From Cinclus cinclus (lineage: Eukaryota > Chordata > Aves > Passeriformes > Cinclidae), in contig NC_085047.1 in NCBI RefSeq assembly GCF_963662255.1, forward strand, positions 104,960,181 to 105,024,180: DNA of 64,000 nt, in the 5' to 3' direction. The notes under the pieces were generated by a model that saw nothing but the letters and a program-made list of their open reading frames with translations, was not told the origin of the DNA and did not search any database. This document shows positions 60,871 to 64,000 of the stretch, piece by piece; position 1 is the stretch's first letter, and the number at the start of each line of letters is the position of its first letter. Made by a program: the position numbers and the translations under genes.

Positions 60871-63800
60871 TTTAACTGCAAGTCATGTCTGTGAACAGTG
60901 TTTCCCCTTGGTGCAGAACAGAAGAGTTTCAGCCTGTTATGTTTTCTCCTTTTTCTTCCTTTTCCTTTTCTACATTGGTTTTCATAGAAATATGTCCTTT
61001 GCAGTTAGGGCATAGGTTCAGCGTCCTTGTGCACCTCTCTATAATGTGCACATAGAGAAGGTGTTCAAAACCAAATTTTGTTTTTAGCATGGCATACTTC
61101 ACTGAGATATATTCCTGGGTTAAGAAAAATGACACGAAGTTTAAAATACTCATTTACTTCCATCAAAATTTCTTCTTTTAAATAAACTGGTAAATCTACT
61201 TCTTGAGAATGCCAGTGGAAAAAGGAAATATTTGTCATCATGGCAGTGGTGAGCTTTAAGGAAAACTCTTGAGTTAGCACTAAATCATCACTAAAAATAA
61301 ACCACAACTTGATTTCTGTAACTCCTTGAGACCAAATTAATTACTTTTATTGCCTTGGGCAAATCTTCTAGCTGTGGGTTTAAGCTAAAGCAAACATGCT
61401 ACTTCCCTTCAGTCTGAAGAATTGGAAAGTAAAGATTCTTTGTTATTTTAATCTCATGATTCAGTCTCCTGCTGCATTAATTTGGTGATTTGACTAATTG
61501 GTGGTTTAACCTATTATTAATGTTCCTCCATTAATTTCCTGATGCAATTTTAATGACATCTTCATGTCACTATTGAATTATAGTCTGTTTAGTCTAAGAA
61601 AAAAATAAAAGTAAAGCAGTAGTTTTAGATGTTATCTATTTGCTGAATTTTAATATCTGTCTTCATTCTAATAAAAGTCTACATGTTTTTAATGTATCAG
61701 ATTGGGCTTTAATCCTGAATAAAGCAATTATTTTTCCCAAAAAATTTATTTGGTTTTAACTGAAATAAACAGAGTCCATTACACTGTTCCTAGGTCCCAC
61801 TCCAAGGACTGCATACAATGCATGTAAAAGTCTCCATGTGAAAAAGCAACTTCTGAGTCAAGTGGTGGTGACATGAATATTCCCTGTGGACTGTAGAGAA
61901 GTAATGAAGCAGAAACTGAGTTTTTGGCTTTGCTAAGCTCATCCTAAATTCCTCACACAAGTCCCTTCGTGTGATTGTGCCTCACTGCCTGCTGTTGACC
62001 CAATTAAATGGGGATCTTGCTTCATTCCCTTAACCTTTTACATGTTTCATCTGTTTGTGATGTAAACATGTCAGAGCAGAGACATTTTTTTTTCATCTAT
62101 GTTTATGATCTCTACAATTTTTGTTGGGACCTTGAAGGGCTCTATGGTGCACACCAGTAACAGCAGCTATGTAATTAAGCCTGGGTAATACCAGATAAGG
62201 TGGAGCCATAGTTATTTATAAACAGAAACTAACAGAAAGAGTGACTCTACTGCTTCTGGATCCTTGCAACTTCTTTCTGAACCATGCCTGCATCTCACCC
62301 AATCTGATGCAGAGAAGCAAAAGCTGTGTTGACAGAAATTGTAAGAAACACCATGAGGTGAACAGTCATCTTGTTTTCTAATTTATTTAGTGGTGTGTTG
62401 CAGCTTGCAGGAGGATGAGCTGTGCAGCTTGGCCAGCAACAGATGTGGTGACAATGCATGTCTGGCACGCAGCACACACGGGAAACATCTCCACATCCCC
62501 ATCCTCCTTTGGCTGAAGAGACACTAAGGTCAAGGCACAGTTACCTAGCAACTAATGAGAGCTGATTAATCCATTTGTGGGCGTCACAGGCTGGAGTGAT
62601 GTATGGGAGCCTGTGCCTGCTTCTACTATTCGTGTAGTGGCAGGAAAAGCGAGTACCAATACCACCAGTTACATCAGTAATCAGCAATGCTGGCAATGAC
62701 ACCATCAGAAGTGCAAATAATAACAGCCAAAACTGACTGTCCATTTTCAGTGCTAGCGTCAGATTTTGAATTTCTAACTTTCATTATTGCTTCTTTGAAC
62801 ACTTAGTAGAGGTGGGATTTATGTGTGAAGGAAATCAGATTGTAGATACAGGGCAATTTTATTTTTCCAGAAAAGCAAACTGTTGGCTTTCCAGTGGGCT
62901 CCTTGTGAAAGCATAGCTTTCCCCAGTCTTCAGTGTATCATTAGGCACAAATGCCTAAAAGAAAATGAAACTTTTCTGAAAGCAATTCTTTTGAGTTTTA
63001 AGGGCTCCTGAAGAGTTAAATAAAAATAGGACATTTTATAATGCATCTGCTTGCTGTCTGCACCACATGCTCCAGAAGGGCAGTGCCTCACCCTGTCAAT
63101 GTCTAATGAACTGTGCAGTTCCATATGATTTATCATTGCTTGTGTTCCACCAGGATTGATCAATAATATATTCTATATAATTTCTTTTTTTACTTCCAAA
63201 TGCACCCAGCAGGGTAGATAAGCTTTCATTAAATTGTTGGAAAAAACCAGAAATGCTTTCCATATTTTTACAGAGAAGACCTTAGCAGACTTGGTTTTTG
63301 CCTTAAAGGCTTAAAGTCAAAAGCAAAACTTTCACATACATTTTGCTTATTTTTAAATAAAAAAATCTCATGAAAAATATTAAGACTTTATATATGAGAA
63401 AGAAACGTAAAAGTGGATAGTTTTAACAGAGGAGATAAAACTTTAAGGAATGTATTTTTCACAATTCAGTTTAGACAAGAAAGCCAGGAAAGCAAACTCC
63501 CAGAGGGTCCAAGACCAGCAAAAAAGCAGCAAAGTTTGGCTGAGACTCAGATGAAGTAAAATGTTGTTTTTTAACATGCCCTTCATCTTCCCACTCCCTC
63601 AAATGCCTTGCATGAAACCTTCCATTTTCAGGCATTAGTTTTACATTCTTTCACCAGCTTAATGGTGTAATGGAGAGCAAAATTATCTCCCTTTAAATGA
63701 CCAAATTGTTTTGCAGACAGAAGTGAAGGAAGAAGGCCAATTCTCTTGCTGTAACCAGACCAATCTGAGGTATAAAACATTTTTTGCCTCTCCCCATTAT

Positions 63801-64000
63801 GATTGCTTACCCTTCTCAATCTTGTTTATTCTGAGAAAATTGTGCTGGAGAAATTTCCTTCTGATTAGTGATTAGACACAAAAGGAAATGTGGACTGCCT
63901 TACCCACTCATTCAGTTTCCTTTGTGCTAGGCTGTTACCAACACTTATGCTTTCCAACCAGACGTTCCTGAGAAGCTATTTCTTGTGTGCTATATTCAAG
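60871..64000. other. Unique AT-rich non-coding stretch
   Basis: No gene or transposon recognised. 61430-61570 is dense in ATTAAT/TTAAT homeobox-type cores. A minus frame at 62541-62744 begins with a short hydrophobic signal-like run (MDSQFWLLLFALLMVSLPAL) but is only 67 codons and resembles nothing known. The window ends in ordinary sequence. Confidence 0.55.

Overview
The window looks like non-coding avian nuclear DNA, most likely from a songbird (passerine). This rests on three things. Four or five decayed CR1 LINE fragments carry bird-type 3' ends. Three solo LTRs have the structure and sequence style of passerine endogenous-retrovirus LTRs, a family-level recognition from memory rather than a search. 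The background is AT-rich with vertebrate-style microsatellites. There are no operons, ribosome-binding sites or long intact reading frames, and no rRNA, tRNA or CRISPR. I could not assemble any multi-exon gene, so the window is best read as intergenic or deep intronic sequence.

Layout. 1-3530: unique AT-rich DNA with a GC-box plus TATA-box arrangement near 2950-2980. 3531-3863: a very long CTTT microsatellite. 3864-19802: unique DNA with four CR1 fragments (4926-5236 minus, 7645-7919 plus, 12550-13596 plus, 19328-19802 minus) and a pyrimidine-rich block at 13660-14080. 19803-25404: mostly unique, with a GAT/AAT triplet repeat. 25410-26110: solo LTR A, 701 bp, flanked by CAGTC duplications. 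26116-46550: unique, with several splice-flanked exon candidates and a small CR1 scrap near 41830. 46550-46930: a GC-rich, CpG-rich islet built round a 15-bp/6-bp minisatellite. 46931-53538: unique, with one exon candidate (52996-53091). 53544-54241: solo LTR B, a near-identical second copy of LTR A in the same orientation, flanked by AAAGC duplications. 56132-56652: solo LTR C, a different family, flanked by ACAGC duplications and carrying a 58-bp tandem duplication with a GATA-type site in each copy. 56658-64000: unique, with blocks that resemble conserved non-coding sequence.

The best supported results are the three solo LTRs, each with TG...CA ends and an exact 5-bp target-site duplication, and the CR1 fragments. 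The most testable gene evidence is a 96-bp segment at 52996-53091, open in one frame and bounded by good splice signals, and a 39-bp microexon candidate at 27285-27323. Both could be chance. I found nothing that I would call a new multi-gene biological system here.
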